A stretch of DNA of 37,796 nt from Ophiothrix spiculata (GCA_000969725.1 JXSR01S044179.1), one strand, 5' to 3'; counted from the stretch's first letter, positions 1-10,059 are shown. Notes: generated by a model from the sequence alone, not told the origin. Made by a program: numbers and translations.

Positions 1-481
1 CATTTGGGTATAAGAGCTATGTTATAAGTGAATTTGAACAAAATCTGAAAGGGTGACCAGCCATACCCTTGGTTGAGTTGGCATGGAATGACCCAGGGGA
101 CAAGTTGTGCTAGGCTACTTAGCACAATAGCGACAAACTTACGATATTTCTTGCATTTTCTGCATATTCTAGGAAATGGACCAATTTCGCATATCTTCAC
201 TGCGCTGAAAACAAACCTTAGGAAATTCAGGAAATTCAAGAATTGCAGTGAAAATAAACTGAGCAGTTTTGTCTGACTTCATTCACTGGACATGATGATG
301 TAGCTTTCTATTGCGGCCTTTATTCCTGAAAGTCTGCAAACTCTTATCTGGCATCTAAAAGTCACTTTTATAACTAATTTGGCAGATTTAACAATTGGTT
401 ACCGTTACGGTACCCGACAAGTAGAGTTTGCAGTGTAAATCTTGCATATTTTTGATAACTCATTTTGTTATTTTTGTATAA

Positions 482-903
482 GGCCCTTTTAAGTCAATAT
501 TGAGCTTCCCGTCACCCGCCCTCGTTATGATTTTAGACCCTCGTTTCAAAAGCGAAAATCCCAAAATATTTTATTATTTTAAAATCTGCCAATTAGAACA
601 ATGTTTTTTTTCCTTTTTCTACTATTTTGAATTAATTTCATATTTTTGGTGGTGAAGGTAAACATTGTTTTCTTTAAATTGAAGTCATGATAAGGTAGCC
701 TATACCAAAATTATTAGAACATTAGTTTTAATGATGTATACATTAACAAATTGCCAATAAGTGAGTGTACTCAGTGTAGCAATGTAATTGGCCTTAAAAT
801 AGCCCAAATTAATAGATATAAAAAATAATGAAAAATGAAATAGTTGCCTTATTATGAGCTGAGCAAAATATGACGGGAAACTCAACATTGACTTATAAGG
901 GCC
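482..903. mobile_element. Foldback/MITE-like element with about 33-bp terminal inverted repeats
   Basis: The left end, ggcccttttaagtcaatatt continuing to 514, is mirrored with few mismatches by 871-903 (reverse complement ggcccttataagtcaatgtt onward to tcccgtca). The 422-bp span contains no coding sequence. No clear target-site duplication was seen, so the superfamily is unassigned. Confidence 0.7.
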
Positions 904-1139
904 AACAGAACTTAGACTTGCATCCATGAAAGTTTGCATGATTTCTATTTTTACCGATATTTGATTATAAAAAGTACAATTTTGTCAGGTTTCAGATTTA
1001 ATAAAAAAGATCTAAGTGAAAATGAAACAGTTAGGAAGAAGCTGATTTCAACATTTTCTTTGCATGCAATGTTGAATATATTCTTCATATAGTACCATAC
1101 ACCTACAAAGCTGGTTTAATCCACGGGATTACGCCAACC

Positions 1140-1640
1140 AAAAGTTGACATTTTAGAAATTCTAGGGCTCTATGACTCACCTGGCACATGCCAGAATAGT
1201 TTTATCATGGTTTGAGTGTAAGGGGGTAGGGGCAGTTCAATATATAGGCAGGGTAGTTATGTTTGGTTGTCAAGACCCCTTTTAGAACTTCTAGAACTTG
1301 ATGAATCACATGCAAGTATTATTTGTCATGGTTTGTTTGAGAGGGGAGGGGGACTCTTAATATATATGGGCAGGATACTATATCTGGCGATGAAGACACC
1401 CTTTGGCCTTTTCAGAAATTCAAGGGTTCTATGAATCTCACATGCATGGGTAGTTGTCATAGTCTGTGTTTGAAGGAGGGGGTTCAAACATTTAGGATAC
1501 CTGTGTGTTCGTAAGTCAAAACCACCTTTTTGCTACGTAGCTCGTGTAGATGGCAGGCATTGAAATAAATGGTCAGGACACCTTTTATCTGGTGGTCAGG
1601 TCAAGACCTCCCTTTGACAGCATAGTGTGTGTGAGGGAGG
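1140..1640. repeat. Degenerate tandem repeat, unit about 120 bp
   Basis: Three to four diverged units follow one another. Each has an AGAA-TTC-like start, a phrase like CTATGA..CACATGC, then TCATGGTTTG or TCATAGTCTG, and a G-run (GGGGGTAGGGG, GGGGAGGGGG, GGAGGGGG). The units begin near 1145, 1280 and 1410, with a weaker fourth after 1510. The function is unknown. Confidence 0.7.
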
Positions 1641-2556
1641 GGGAGGGGCACTTTATCATACAATTTTATCTTTAAATATGAGCAAGAAGTACAAGTCAAG
1701 CAGTCGATACCCCCTCTTCTCCCTTTTCAAATTCTTGTCCTTTAGACCCTCGTAGAATGACTCTGTTCCTTAGGTCACCAGTTTGAGCAAAAATAACAAA
1801 TTTTGACTCCTACAAGTGAAATTTGACAAAAATTCCACTTAATATCAGCACTGCAGACTAAATTTGCCCCAGATTTCATTTCATAAATTCAAAATGGCGA
1901 AAATATTCAGTTTATAAGCTGTGCTTGAAAACAGAAAAATATCAGCTTTTAAGATCCACACCCCTACCCTACATAATGTGGAGTGCCCCCTCTCTAAGTC
2001 AAAGTCATATGGTGTCGTGCAGCAAAGGTTTTTATGAAGGGGAAGCTTGATGATGCCAATCTCAAGTTTGTGATCCACATAGTGAAAATGCGAGGGTAGC
2101 TCTAGGGCCTAGTCATTTGAGTTCTTAATTTTTTTGATGGTTCGTTTGAGTACTGTATCCTCTGATGTATTTATGGTCTATCCTTTTTTTTTAATTTTTT
2201 GAGAGTAATGCTTATGTGATTCATCCGTTCTTGAAATTGTTTTTTTTTTTTACATTATTTGGCAACGTTCCAAAATAATTTTGGTTTATATATATTATGA
2301 CTCTTCTTTCTGATTTTGTGGGTTATCAGATAGGGGATTTGTATTAGAAGTTGAGCGGCAAAGTAGAATTCAAGGTGGATTACATTAATGACATATATTC
2401 AGAGATTTTATTGCTATTCTTAATCGTCTCCAATAAACATGCGGAGCATATATTTGTGGCACATTTTCAACAAGTATGTAACGTTTATGGTGGGATTCCT
2501 TTTATCCGTTTGCGGTGCGGTTGTGGTGCGTTTTGCACTGTAAGGGTACTGGTAGT

Positions 2557-2608
2557 GGTATACTGTAAAGCACACCATTTATGGTATACTGTAAAGCACA
2601 CCATTTAT
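2557..2608. repeat. 26-bp tandem duplication
   Basis: Two perfect adjacent copies of a 26-bp unit beginning ggtatactgtaaagcacacc. The unit is part of the inverted-repeat end of the middle element of the nested complex: a diverged inverted copy (ccattaaatcgtgtgcttta) lies at 2903-2922. Confidence 0.85.
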
Positions 2609-2919
2609 GGTATCAGGACCTGATCAGGTTGAAGCTGAGATTCAATTTTGACTGTCCGTTTTTCAATGCGGTTCCATGTCATCATCTTCTGTATGAAATG
2701 TTTCCGCATGACCAAAACGCATTCAAAATGAATTGCTATAGGGACTGATTCAAATAAACACATGCGTTTCCAGATAGCTGCTCCGCAAACGGACCGAATA
2801 GAAGGAATCGCTCTAACTGAAAACCATTATATCGATTCAAAACGCACCACATGCAGAACCACATTGAAAACGAGTCAAAATTGATTCTCGGTTAACCTGA
2901 TACCATTAAATCGTGTGCT

Positions 2920-3626
2920 TTAAGGCTGGGGTAGACCTTCAATTGGCATAAATGGTTTTTGTACTCTAACTCTCAAACTAATTGCATAGACAATATAAAA
3001 GTATACATTTTTAGCAGTGAATTTTTACCCTGAACACATTGGCGATATCGATTTTTGACCAAAATGTCGATTTTGGCAAAAAAATGCCAAAAACCGTATT
3101 TTCTGGAAAGCCTAACTAAAATTTGCATTTGTGAAATGTTGAACTTTTTTGCTTTTTGGAATCTAGAAACAAATGTCTAGGAACGGTTTTCTCAAATTTT
3201 TGATTTGTTTCTTAGATTTAAAAAGAATTGCAAAAATAGGTCAAAATATGTAAACAAATCCCACCGCTGCCACCAAAATGGCAATTTTTGGCCTATTTTT
3301 GGCAATTTTTCAAAAAATAAGATAAAAATCAAAAAATTGAGAAAACCGTTCCTAGACATTTGTTTTTAAATTCCAAAAAGCAAAAAAGTTCAAAATTTCA
3401 CGAATGCAAATTTTAGTTAGGCTTTCCAGAAATTTTGGGGCAAAAATGATTATTTTTGGCATTTTTTTGCCAAAATCGACATTTTGGTCAAAAATCGATA
3501 TCGCCAATGTGTTCAGGGTAAAAATTCACTGCTAAAAATGTATACTTTTATATTGTCTATGCAATTAGTTTGAGAGTTAGAGTACAAAAACCATTCATGC
3601 CATTTGAAGGTCTACCCCAGCCTTAA
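2920..3626. mobile_element. 707-bp near-perfect palindromic MITE flanked by TTAA
   Basis: The arms, about 2920-3243 and 3287-3626, are inverted copies of each other over more than 300 bp, separated by a loop of about 45 bp. Both ends read TTAA followed by GGCTGGGGTAGACCTTCAA. TTAA target duplication is the known hallmark of piggyBac and Kolobok transposons, so this is probably a non-autonomous member of one of these. It has inserted into the older foldback that surrounds it, and the right outer arm continues at once after the TTAA. Confidence 0.85.
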
Positions 3627-3776
3627 ATTACACCACTACCAGTACCCTTACAGTGCAAAGCGCACCGCACCGCAAACAGATAAAAGGAATCTCACTTTAA
3701 GTTCTATACGTTAATGTGTGACGGAGCTCTTAATGCATATATACTGGCACTGACATTGTATTCCCATTGGTGTAAG

Positions 3777-3926
3777 CAGTGTTCGAAATAGAGGGGTTTT
3801 ACATGTAAAGTTTGCTCTGTGCATATAAAATTTTACCTGTGCATGCAGGTTTTCGTGTTTTTCAGCCCATTTTTGACAAATTATCTCATTTGTACATGTA
3901 ACTTTTATTTTCTATTTCAAACACTG
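3777..3926. mobile_element. 150-bp hAT-like MITE with 8-bp target duplication
   Basis: The ends are CAGTGTTCGAAATAG (3777-3791) and its inverse CTATTTCAAACACTG (3912-3926). They are flanked by GGTGTAAG (3769-3776) and GGTGTAGG (3927-3934), a 7 of 8 match. CA-starting short TIRs with 8-bp duplications are typical of hAT elements. There is no coding capacity. Confidence 0.8.
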
Positions 3927-4467
3927 GGTGTAGGTTTCTGCACTCAGCATCCACCATGCTGTGAGTAACATTAATAGATTTAATGGTGAATAACGTGGAT
4001 TTAATTAGGTTTAGTGCACACCTTATCTTACTTATTAGGTGGTTTTTAAGGCCGAAACTTTAGTTTTTTACCAAGTGAATGCAAGTTACTATTGGTCCCA
4101 AGTGTTCTCTAAACAATTTTACAGCTAATTTTGATTCATTTTGTTATTAAGGTAATTTTTTTTACATGTGAATATAAATGGCTGCATATTAGTCCCAAAT
4201 GTACCCCAAACCATTTTACTGATCAGTAATTTAGAATTGTTTAGTGTGAGTCACCGTATGAGTGAGTGATTTATGAATTTTGTCAGTGAATGACTCAAAA
4301 TCAACTTTTTGTGAACTCATTAGTTAGTCATGATTCTTCATTTTGAACTTTTTGAACTCAAAATTTATTTTTCCCCCAAATCTTGTCATTATTGTTCGAA
4401 TGGCAAGAACAAGCCATTTTGTACATTTGTGCTTTAACTGATCAATGTAGAAATTACACCTTTACTA

Positions 4468-4629
4468 CAGGGATGTGAGAGTTCCTCTTTTCAGCTGATT
4501 TCCTTGTTTTTGTAAATTTTCTTGTGTTAAAATTTCAGCTTTTTTATTCATTTTCAGCCCGTTTTTGACCTTTTTCTTGACTTTGCGACGCTTTTCCTCG
4601 TTTTTGTCAACTGGCCTCTCACACCCCTG
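4468..4629. mobile_element. 162-bp MITE with CAGGGATGTGAGAG ends and 6-bp target duplication
   Basis: The left end is CAGGGATGTGAGAG and the right end is CTCTCACACCCCTG. Both are flanked by TTACTA (4462-4467 and 4630-4635). The ends look hAT-like, but the duplication is 6 bp, not 8. The interior is rich in TTTTTG and TTTTC runs and non-coding. Confidence 0.78.
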
Positions 4630-5364
4630 TTACTACCACTAAGTGTAGCAGGAACAAACTTGGTGTAATGAGATACAGCGTCCATGTGACTGAGTGCCCT
4701 AGCTACTATTCAATTGTGTAGAACGTACTTGTACATTTGCGATCAATAAATCATTGATTGCGACTTATTCCGTGTAGTTCAATTAGACCGGGACTCCTGG
4801 TTATGGGGTACACTCTGTCTCATTACAGGTTGCTACATAGAAATATGTCTGCTAATTATAGATTTAGAGTGGAGGTCCTGTTCTTATTATTCCGGTCAGT
4901 GTAATGGCGTCGTCAGCTACAGGAGCTCAAATTGGGGGTATTGGCTACTCATTTCCTGCCAAAATCAACTCTGGGTGCTGAGACTAAAGATATATCGCAG
5001 ATTTCTTTTTCAAGAATCTGACTGGATTCTAGGGCTCTACGTCTTATAAAATTCTGAACCTGGATCACATGAATTCATGTGGTTGGGAGGTTTACTAAAT
5101 AGGCTGACTTGATCCCCAGGCCTAAATTCCAAGGTATCATAAAGGTCTTATTATTCATCAGGTTTCTGTTATGCACTTATGCCAAAGTTAACGTCACGTC
5201 AATATAGGAAGGTGAAGGAAATTAAATCATCAGTGTTTACAGATTAATTTGTCAATTGGTTGCCTGTCTAGAGTTCAGTTTGGCTCAAAGTCAGTGTTTC
5301 AAATTCTGCATTCATGTATATACATGTAGAAAAGATTTTGTAGGCTTGTAGGTTCCAAATTTAT

Positions 5365-5605
5365 CAACAATTATGCTAGGCAGTGCCAGATCAAGTAACT
5401 TAGAACTTAAATTTTTGAAGCCCTTAATGATGTTTTAATTGTTAAAAATTAAACCAGACAGGGCCAAATCAAGCAACTATTACTTACAACTAAAGGTGTT
5501 GACCCTCTTAATGACGTTTTAATTGGTCAAAAATTATGCTAGACTGGGCCAGATCAAGTAGCTAGGTTTTTACACCCGTAATGATGTTTTAAATACAAGT
5601 GTCAG
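5365..5605. repeat. Three-copy degenerate tandem repeat, unit about 80 bp
   Basis: The units start near 5369, 5447 and 5530. Each has AATTA.....CCAGA/GACAGGGCC or a close variant, then ATCAAGTAACT-like sequence, and ends with TTAATGATGTTTTAA-like sequence. Divergence between copies is moderate. Confidence 0.8.
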
Positions 5606-6030
5606 TATCCACTGCTTTACCCACTTGTGTTTTACTTCATAAAGCAAATTCCTGTTGTACATTGCATATGGTTTGTGATTAAGAAAATAAGACCTGTGGT
5701 CAGGTTGAAAGGTTCCCACTCCAAATTGTTTCTCTTATTTCCAGGCGGCTTAGGACACAATTAATAGCATCCACTAGATTTAGGGACGAGGGATTTCTAA
5801 AATGCAAATTTAGGATATGTTTTACGTGTATTTCTATGTGGTCAAGCTGTGTCACGTATTAAAGAAAATATTATAAAAATCATATTTTTACCTTTCCTCA
5901 AAAAATTACAAAAGTGTTCTTATAGTAACCAACATAATTATGTTATTCCAAATCCGCTGGTGTTCACGCGTGAACCTTCTTTTTATAGATGTTATCTTAT
6001 TTTTTTCCCGATTAGGAAAATAATTTTAGT

Positions 6031-7073
6031 AGTGGTGGGCTATACAGTGGTGATGTTTCAGATCACAGAGAGTACTAGCTCTATGAATGCAGCTTGAGCT
6101 CCTGAACAATTTGATACCTTTTTCAAAGAAATCCGTCAAAAATTGAGTTGGTGCCGGCCAAAAAACGATTTGGGGCAAAAAGGTCGTTGACCCCCACCCA
6201 TTTTCATCAAACTTATATATCTCTGCTTCTGCATGAGCTAGTTTAGTGATTTTGGTGTCTAAATATGTGTAAATGAGCTAAAGAAAGTCATTTCTGCAAG
6301 TTAGGTGAAAATCTAACATTGCGTTTTCGTAAAAATGGGCTTTTTTGGTCAAAATTGGGGGTGAGGGCGCCTTTCCAAATATTATGCACGTCTTACGCAA
6401 TTTGTCATTTTTTAAGTTTGTAGATGCAAGATATTTATTAGCATGACTTGCTTGAGAAATTTGAGCATATTTTGAGCGATATTTTGCGTGTAATGATCGT
6501 TTGAATATTCACTTGTATGCCCCCATTGAGTTGTACAAGGAAAAAGTGCGTTGACCCCCATGCATTTGAATAGGAGCGTTTCAACAGTATTCAATCGAAT
6601 GCCACGGCCAAACTAATGATGATAAAGTGCTTAAATTTCTTGAGGACATCAAGCTTGTGAATATCTTGCATCCACAAACGTAAAAAATATCAAATTGCAT
6701 AAGATTTGCCCAATTTTTGGAAAAGCGCCCTCATGCTCAATTTTGACCCCAAAAGCCCATTTTTACGAAAACGAAATGTTCGATTTTCATCTAACTTGCA
6801 GAAATGAATTTCTTGAGCTCATTTACACATATTTAGACACCAAAATCACAAAACTAGCTTATGCAGAAGCAGAGATATACAAGTTTGATGAAAATGGGTG
6901 GGGTCAACGAACTTTTTGCCCCAAATCGTTTTTTGGCCGGCACCAACTCAATTTTTGACCGATTTCTTTGAAAAGGTATCAAATTGTTCAGGAGCTCAAG
7001 CTGCATCTATAGAGCTGGTACTCTCTGTGATCTGAAACATTGACATTTTTTTCAAACTGTATAGCCCACCACT
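6031..7073. mobile_element. 1.04-kb long-TIR foldback element (Mutator-like) with 9-bp target duplication
   Basis: The ends are AGTGGTGGGCTATACAG and its inverse (CTGTATAGCCCACCACT). The inverted arms run inward for about 400 bp with modest divergence: the sequence around 6130-6180 (GCCGGCCAAAAAACGATTTG) is mirrored at 6917-6950. AATTTTAGT occurs directly on both sides (6022-6030 and 7074-7082). Very long TIRs with 9-bp duplications are known for MULE-type elements, so I infer a non-autonomous MULE. Open frames inside (for example 6412-6594 and 6695-6958) are by-products of the palindrome. Confidence 0.85.
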
Positions 7074-8067
7074 AATTTTAGTGACCATCCCGGAAGTTGT
7101 ATTTTTCCACGAATCTCAACGGCTTTATGCTAGAGGCGGTATAGGACATGACGCATACGGGGGGATCGGCTAGCCTATGATACCGTCTGACAACTAGTAA
7201 CAGTTGCCACAGCCACCCTCCTCTGCTTATTTCGCTGGTGAAGATGTCGGGAGTCTGTCATTTTTGTCATTTTTCAATCAATAATAGGATTTTCAGTTGC
7301 ATTGTGGTCTCAGAACTTGTACAGTTCCTCAGATCTTGCTCCCAATTATCTATAAGCTCTCTTGCAGCAAACGTGAGATTTTCTTGAGATTCAGACCAGA
7401 TATGATTATAGACAAACAAGACTGAAAACCCTGAACCATGGATATGTGATCTGTGATGGCAGATTGTAAGTTATGATCATGGATATAAAGTTAAGATTCC
7501 AGACTCCGCACCACTTGAATTCTGGCATGGAGATCGAAGTTGGGGTGTTCTGATCTTTATGGATGGTGCATGCATCTTATAGTAATATGTTAACATTGAA
7601 AATTTAAATGCGCACTAATGTTTGCGTACTGTTTTGCGTACCATTCGTGTAAAGTGGCACTTGCGGCCGTGGTCTACCTAACGCAAGTGAATCTGTACGA
7701 AAGCTTTTTTTCCAGGACCGGAATATCCCCAATATGAGCCCATTGCTGACGACACCATTACATTTCTATATGATGGTAATGACAGGTGTCATCCATGCAG
7801 CACAATTTAACGTCTCTTAAGACATAAAAATCGCAACAATCACCTAGCCAATCAGAAAGCAAGAATGTAAAGTACGCAGAGTGCAGTAGATCTTCACAAT
7901 GCACTGCGCTTGTTGCGTTCCAGTTTGCGTGACGGGCATATAATTGCGTTTCATTGTTTTTGTCCGGTGATTATTTATTTAGTTTAGAGAAGTTTTTGGA
8001 TTTTGATGGTCATATTAAAGGCCTTATTTATTTTCACAAAAGATACAATATTATTTTTCTTTCATGT

Positions 8068-8215
8068 ATAAATTAGATTAATGAATTTGCATTCCATAAT
8101 GCTTGTAAAATGAGACAAAATCAATGCACTTCCGTGAATTGGACGCATCAAAATTGACCGCGCGTGCATTGATTTTGTCTCATTTCACTCGCGTATGAAA
8201 TACGCATTTATTAAC
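8068..8215. repeat. Inverted repeat (hairpin) just upstream of exon A
   Basis: AATGAGACAAAATCAATGCA (8109-8128) is perfectly inverted at 8165-8184, with weaker pairing extending outward to about 8068 and 8215. It ends about 70 bp before the splice acceptor. It may be a small MITE, but no target duplication was identified. Confidence 0.75.
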
Positions 8216-8287
8216 CTATAATTTATATGTGGTATATTGTGTTACTAGTTCATTTGTTAATTGTTAACTTATACTTTGTTTTTTCAG

Positions 8288-8510
8288 TGTGATGGTTCAT
8301 TATTAGCAACTGGTTCATACGACGGCTACGCCAGAATATGGTCGACGGAGGGTCGGTTAGTCAGCACACTCGGGCAACATAAAGGTCCCATATTTGCATT
8401 AAAATGGAATAAGCGGGGCAACTATATACTAAGCGCAGGGGTCGATAAGACGACAATAATTTGGGATGCACAGTCAGGAGAGTGCAAGCAACAATTTCCC
8501 TTCCACAAAG
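8288..8510 (+). CDS. TBL1XR1: Coding exon A of a TBL1X/TBL1XR1-family WD40 corepressor subunit
   Basis: Internal exon of 223 nt: 74 codons plus the first base of a split codon. The translation starts [18 protein letters not shown], continues through [13 protein letters not shown] and [13 protein letters not shown], and ends CKQQFPFHK. It aligns without gaps to roughly residues 235-308 of human TBL1XR1 (recalled, not searched). It covers the end of one WD40 blade and a complete second blade with its closing IIWD. The family is known as a subunit of the nuclear NCoR/SMRT-HDAC3 complex, acting in corepressor exchange and Wnt target control. The acceptor is ttttttcag ending at 8287 and the donor is GTGAGT at 8511. 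The open frame continues upstream to an ATG at 8261, but that stretch is the intronic pyrimidine tract, so the ATG is not a start. Invertebrates usually have one gene for the vertebrate TBL1X/TBL1XR1 pair, so the symbol means family, not paralogue. Confidence 0.96.
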
Positions 8511-8692
8511 GTGAGTGGTGTATACTATACACTGTATAGGCTAACCTGGGGGATGGGGATGGGTGAGTGGTGTATAGGCTAAACCCCAGGGGATGGGTGA
8601 GTGGTGTATAGGCTAAACCCCAGGGGATGGGGATGGGGTGGGGGAGGGGGATTGAGGCAGTTGTAGGCCCTATATTATTATTGTTCCAATAA

Positions 8693-8720
8693 TGCAAGCA
8701 ACAATTTCCCTTCCACAAAG
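8693..8720 (+). pseudogene. Intronic copy of the 3' end of exon A
   Basis: 28 nt identical to 8483-8510, from TGCAAGCAACAATTTCCC to CCACAAAG, again followed by GTGAGT. It encodes the tail KQQFPFHK if read in the exon frame. It lies exactly 210 nt after the true junction. The sequence just before it (CAGTTGTAG then a T-rich stretch) has AG dinucleotides but no strong acceptor. Confidence 0.9.
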
Positions 8721-9050
8721 GTGAGTGGTGTATAGGCTAAACCCCGGGGGATGGGGATGGGTGAGTGGTGTATAGGCTAAACCCCGGGGGATGGGGATGG
8801 GTGAGTGGTGTATAGGCTAAACCCCAGGGGATGGGGATGGGTGAGTGGTGTATAGGCTAGGGGATGGGGATGGGTGAGTGGTGTATAGGCTAAACCCCGG
8901 GGGATGGGGATGGGTAAGTGGTGTATAGGCTAAACCCCAGGGAATGGGGATGGGTGAGTGGTGTATAGGCTAAACCGATGGGGATGGGGTGAGGGGGATT
9001 GAGGCAGTTGTAGGCCCTATACTATTATTGTTTCAATAATGCAAGCATAA

Positions 9051-9078
9051 TGCAAGCAACAATTTCCCTTCCACAAAG
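9051..9078 (+). pseudogene. Second intronic copy of the 3' end of exon A
   Basis: 28 nt identical to 8483-8510, followed by GTGAGTG at 9079, and 568 nt from the authentic junction. An additional partial duplication, AATGCAAGCATAATGCAAGC, sits at its left edge. Confidence 0.9.
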
Positions 9079-9314
9079 GTGAGTGTATAGGCTAAACCCC
9101 AGGGGATGGGGATGAGGTGGGGGAGGGGGAGGAGGGATTGGGGCAGCTATAGGCCCTCTTGTTTCAAATAAATTTTGGGCTCAAAATTGACAATCTCAAA
9201 ACAACCGCCACATATCTATAAGTTGTAACAGTGACAAAAAGAGGACATCAGGTAGTATACAATTATAATATATATGGTATAGAGGGAAGTAGTGGAAAAT
9301 ACTGATACCGAGGT

Positions 9315-9376
9315 TGTTGGAAGTGTGTGACTAGTTCCCAATGCGAAGCGGAGGGAAGTAGTCACATGCATCCAAC
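9315..9376. repeat. 62-nt hairpin
   Basis: GTTGGAAGTGTGTGACTAG (from 9316) pairs with the inverse ending CACATGCATCCAAC at 9376, with arms of about 24 nt around a 12-nt loop (AATGCGAAGCGG). It probably belongs to a degraded palindromic element. Confidence 0.7.
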
Positions 9377-9395
9377 ACTGATGGATCAGGAATAG

Positions 9396-9712
9396 ACCAT
9401 GTTGTATTTGTTTTACTATACCTCATAAATATTTCACTGAATGTGGTGTTAATACATTAACCCCCCCCCCCCAAAAAAAAAAAAAAAAGAAAGAAAAGAA
9501 AAATGTCATTTCTTCTCGGTGACACTATGAATTTCTAAGTGATATGGTTCCGGGGTGCAATAGTTTTTCAGTTTTTTCCTTGAGTGGGCATTATGTGCAC
9601 TTGGGGGTAGTAGGCAAAATACTGTCATGCACATCAGGTATAACTGATCAATTATTGTATTACATGGTTTACCAATAAATATTTATGAGGTATAATAATA
9701 CACAACATCCAT
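9396..9712. repeat. Inverted-repeat element enclosing a C12A16 tract
   Basis: ACTATACCTCATAAATATTT near 9413-9432 is mirrored at 9673-9692 (AAATATTTATGAGGTATAAT), and pairing continues outward to about 9396 and 9712 through the motif GTTGT(A/G)T. The interior includes twelve C followed by sixteen A at 9461-9488. There is no coding sequence and no certain target duplication. Confidence 0.65.
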
Positions 9713-10059
9713 TTCCAATAAGTGATTCACATACTGTCACATTGGAATCTGAAAAGTGTTTTGTACTGCGCAAAATGCACATGCAATTGTGTTACGCAGG
9801 GCTCTGAATTTTCATGTCAGAGATATATTGGAACAATGCTTAGTGCAGGGAGATCACCCATTCGAAGGGTAGTTGTAATAGCCTACATATTGTGTTGGTT
9901 TTGCATCGCAGTCTTGTGCATGGATGTTGGAAGCAACAAAAAACGTCATTGTCAGGTATTTTACCCTGCAAAGGAGCTTGGATTGTCAGTGCTAAGACCA
10001 TTTTGCAACTGACCTGCGACAAATAGATTAATCAAGTATAAATGCCCATATATCCTCCA

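Larger units (their letters stand above)
2494..3693. mobile_element. Nested foldback complex, outer inverted repeats
   Basis: The outer left arm at 2494-2561 starts gattccttttatccgtttgc and includes GCACTGTAAGGGTACTGG. It is mirrored by 3627-3693 on the opposite strand with few differences. Between the arms lie a second, rearranged inverted-repeat block (2562-2919) and a complete TTAA-flanked palindrome (2920-3626). A further inverted copy of the outer motif sits at 2785-2822 (CGCAAACGGACCGAATAGAA). At least two, probably three, foldback insertions are stacked here. No transposase reading frame is present. Confidence 0.75.
1..8287 (+). other. Upstream intron (3' part) of the TBL1-family gene
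   Basis: No exon of the upstream part of the gene (LisH, F-box-like region, first WD blades) could be found here, so I read the whole stretch as one intron running off the left edge. It holds the inverted-repeat elements and tandem repeats listed separately. I see no genes or recognisable repeats in 1-481, 904-1139, 1641-2493, 3935-4461, 5605-6021 and 7083-8067, apart from short T- or A-runs (for example near 606, 2185 and 2240) and an isolated inverted pair at 4901/7731. The intron ends with a T-rich tract and CAG at 8287. Confidence 0.8.
8511..9165 (+). repeat. G-rich minisatellite with repeated splice donors
   Basis: Units of 33-40 bp read GTGAGTGGTGTATAGGCTAA, then CCCC(A/G)GGGGATGGGGATGG. 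The array starts exactly at the donor of exon A. GTGAGT recurs at 8563, 8597, 8721, 8761, 8801, 8841, 8874, 8954 and 9079, and GTAAGT at 8914. A longer block (G-run, GAGGCAGTTGTAGGCCCTAT, ATTATTATTG, then a copy of the last 28 nt of exon A) appears at about 8627-8720 and 8981-9078, and a broken third block at 9104-9165. The array probably arose by tandem duplication across the exon-intron junction. The G-runs could form G-quadruplexes or bind splicing factors (inference). Confidence 0.92.

Noticed and set aside
8261-8287. ATG opening the exon A reading frame
   Set aside because: It lies in the intronic T-rich tract before a consensus CAG acceptor, and homology to TBL1 starts exactly at 8288, so it is not a translation start.
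8563-8960. Regular 40-bp repeats as a possible CRISPR array
   Set aside because: Units are contiguous with no unique spacers, and the context is a eukaryotic intron.
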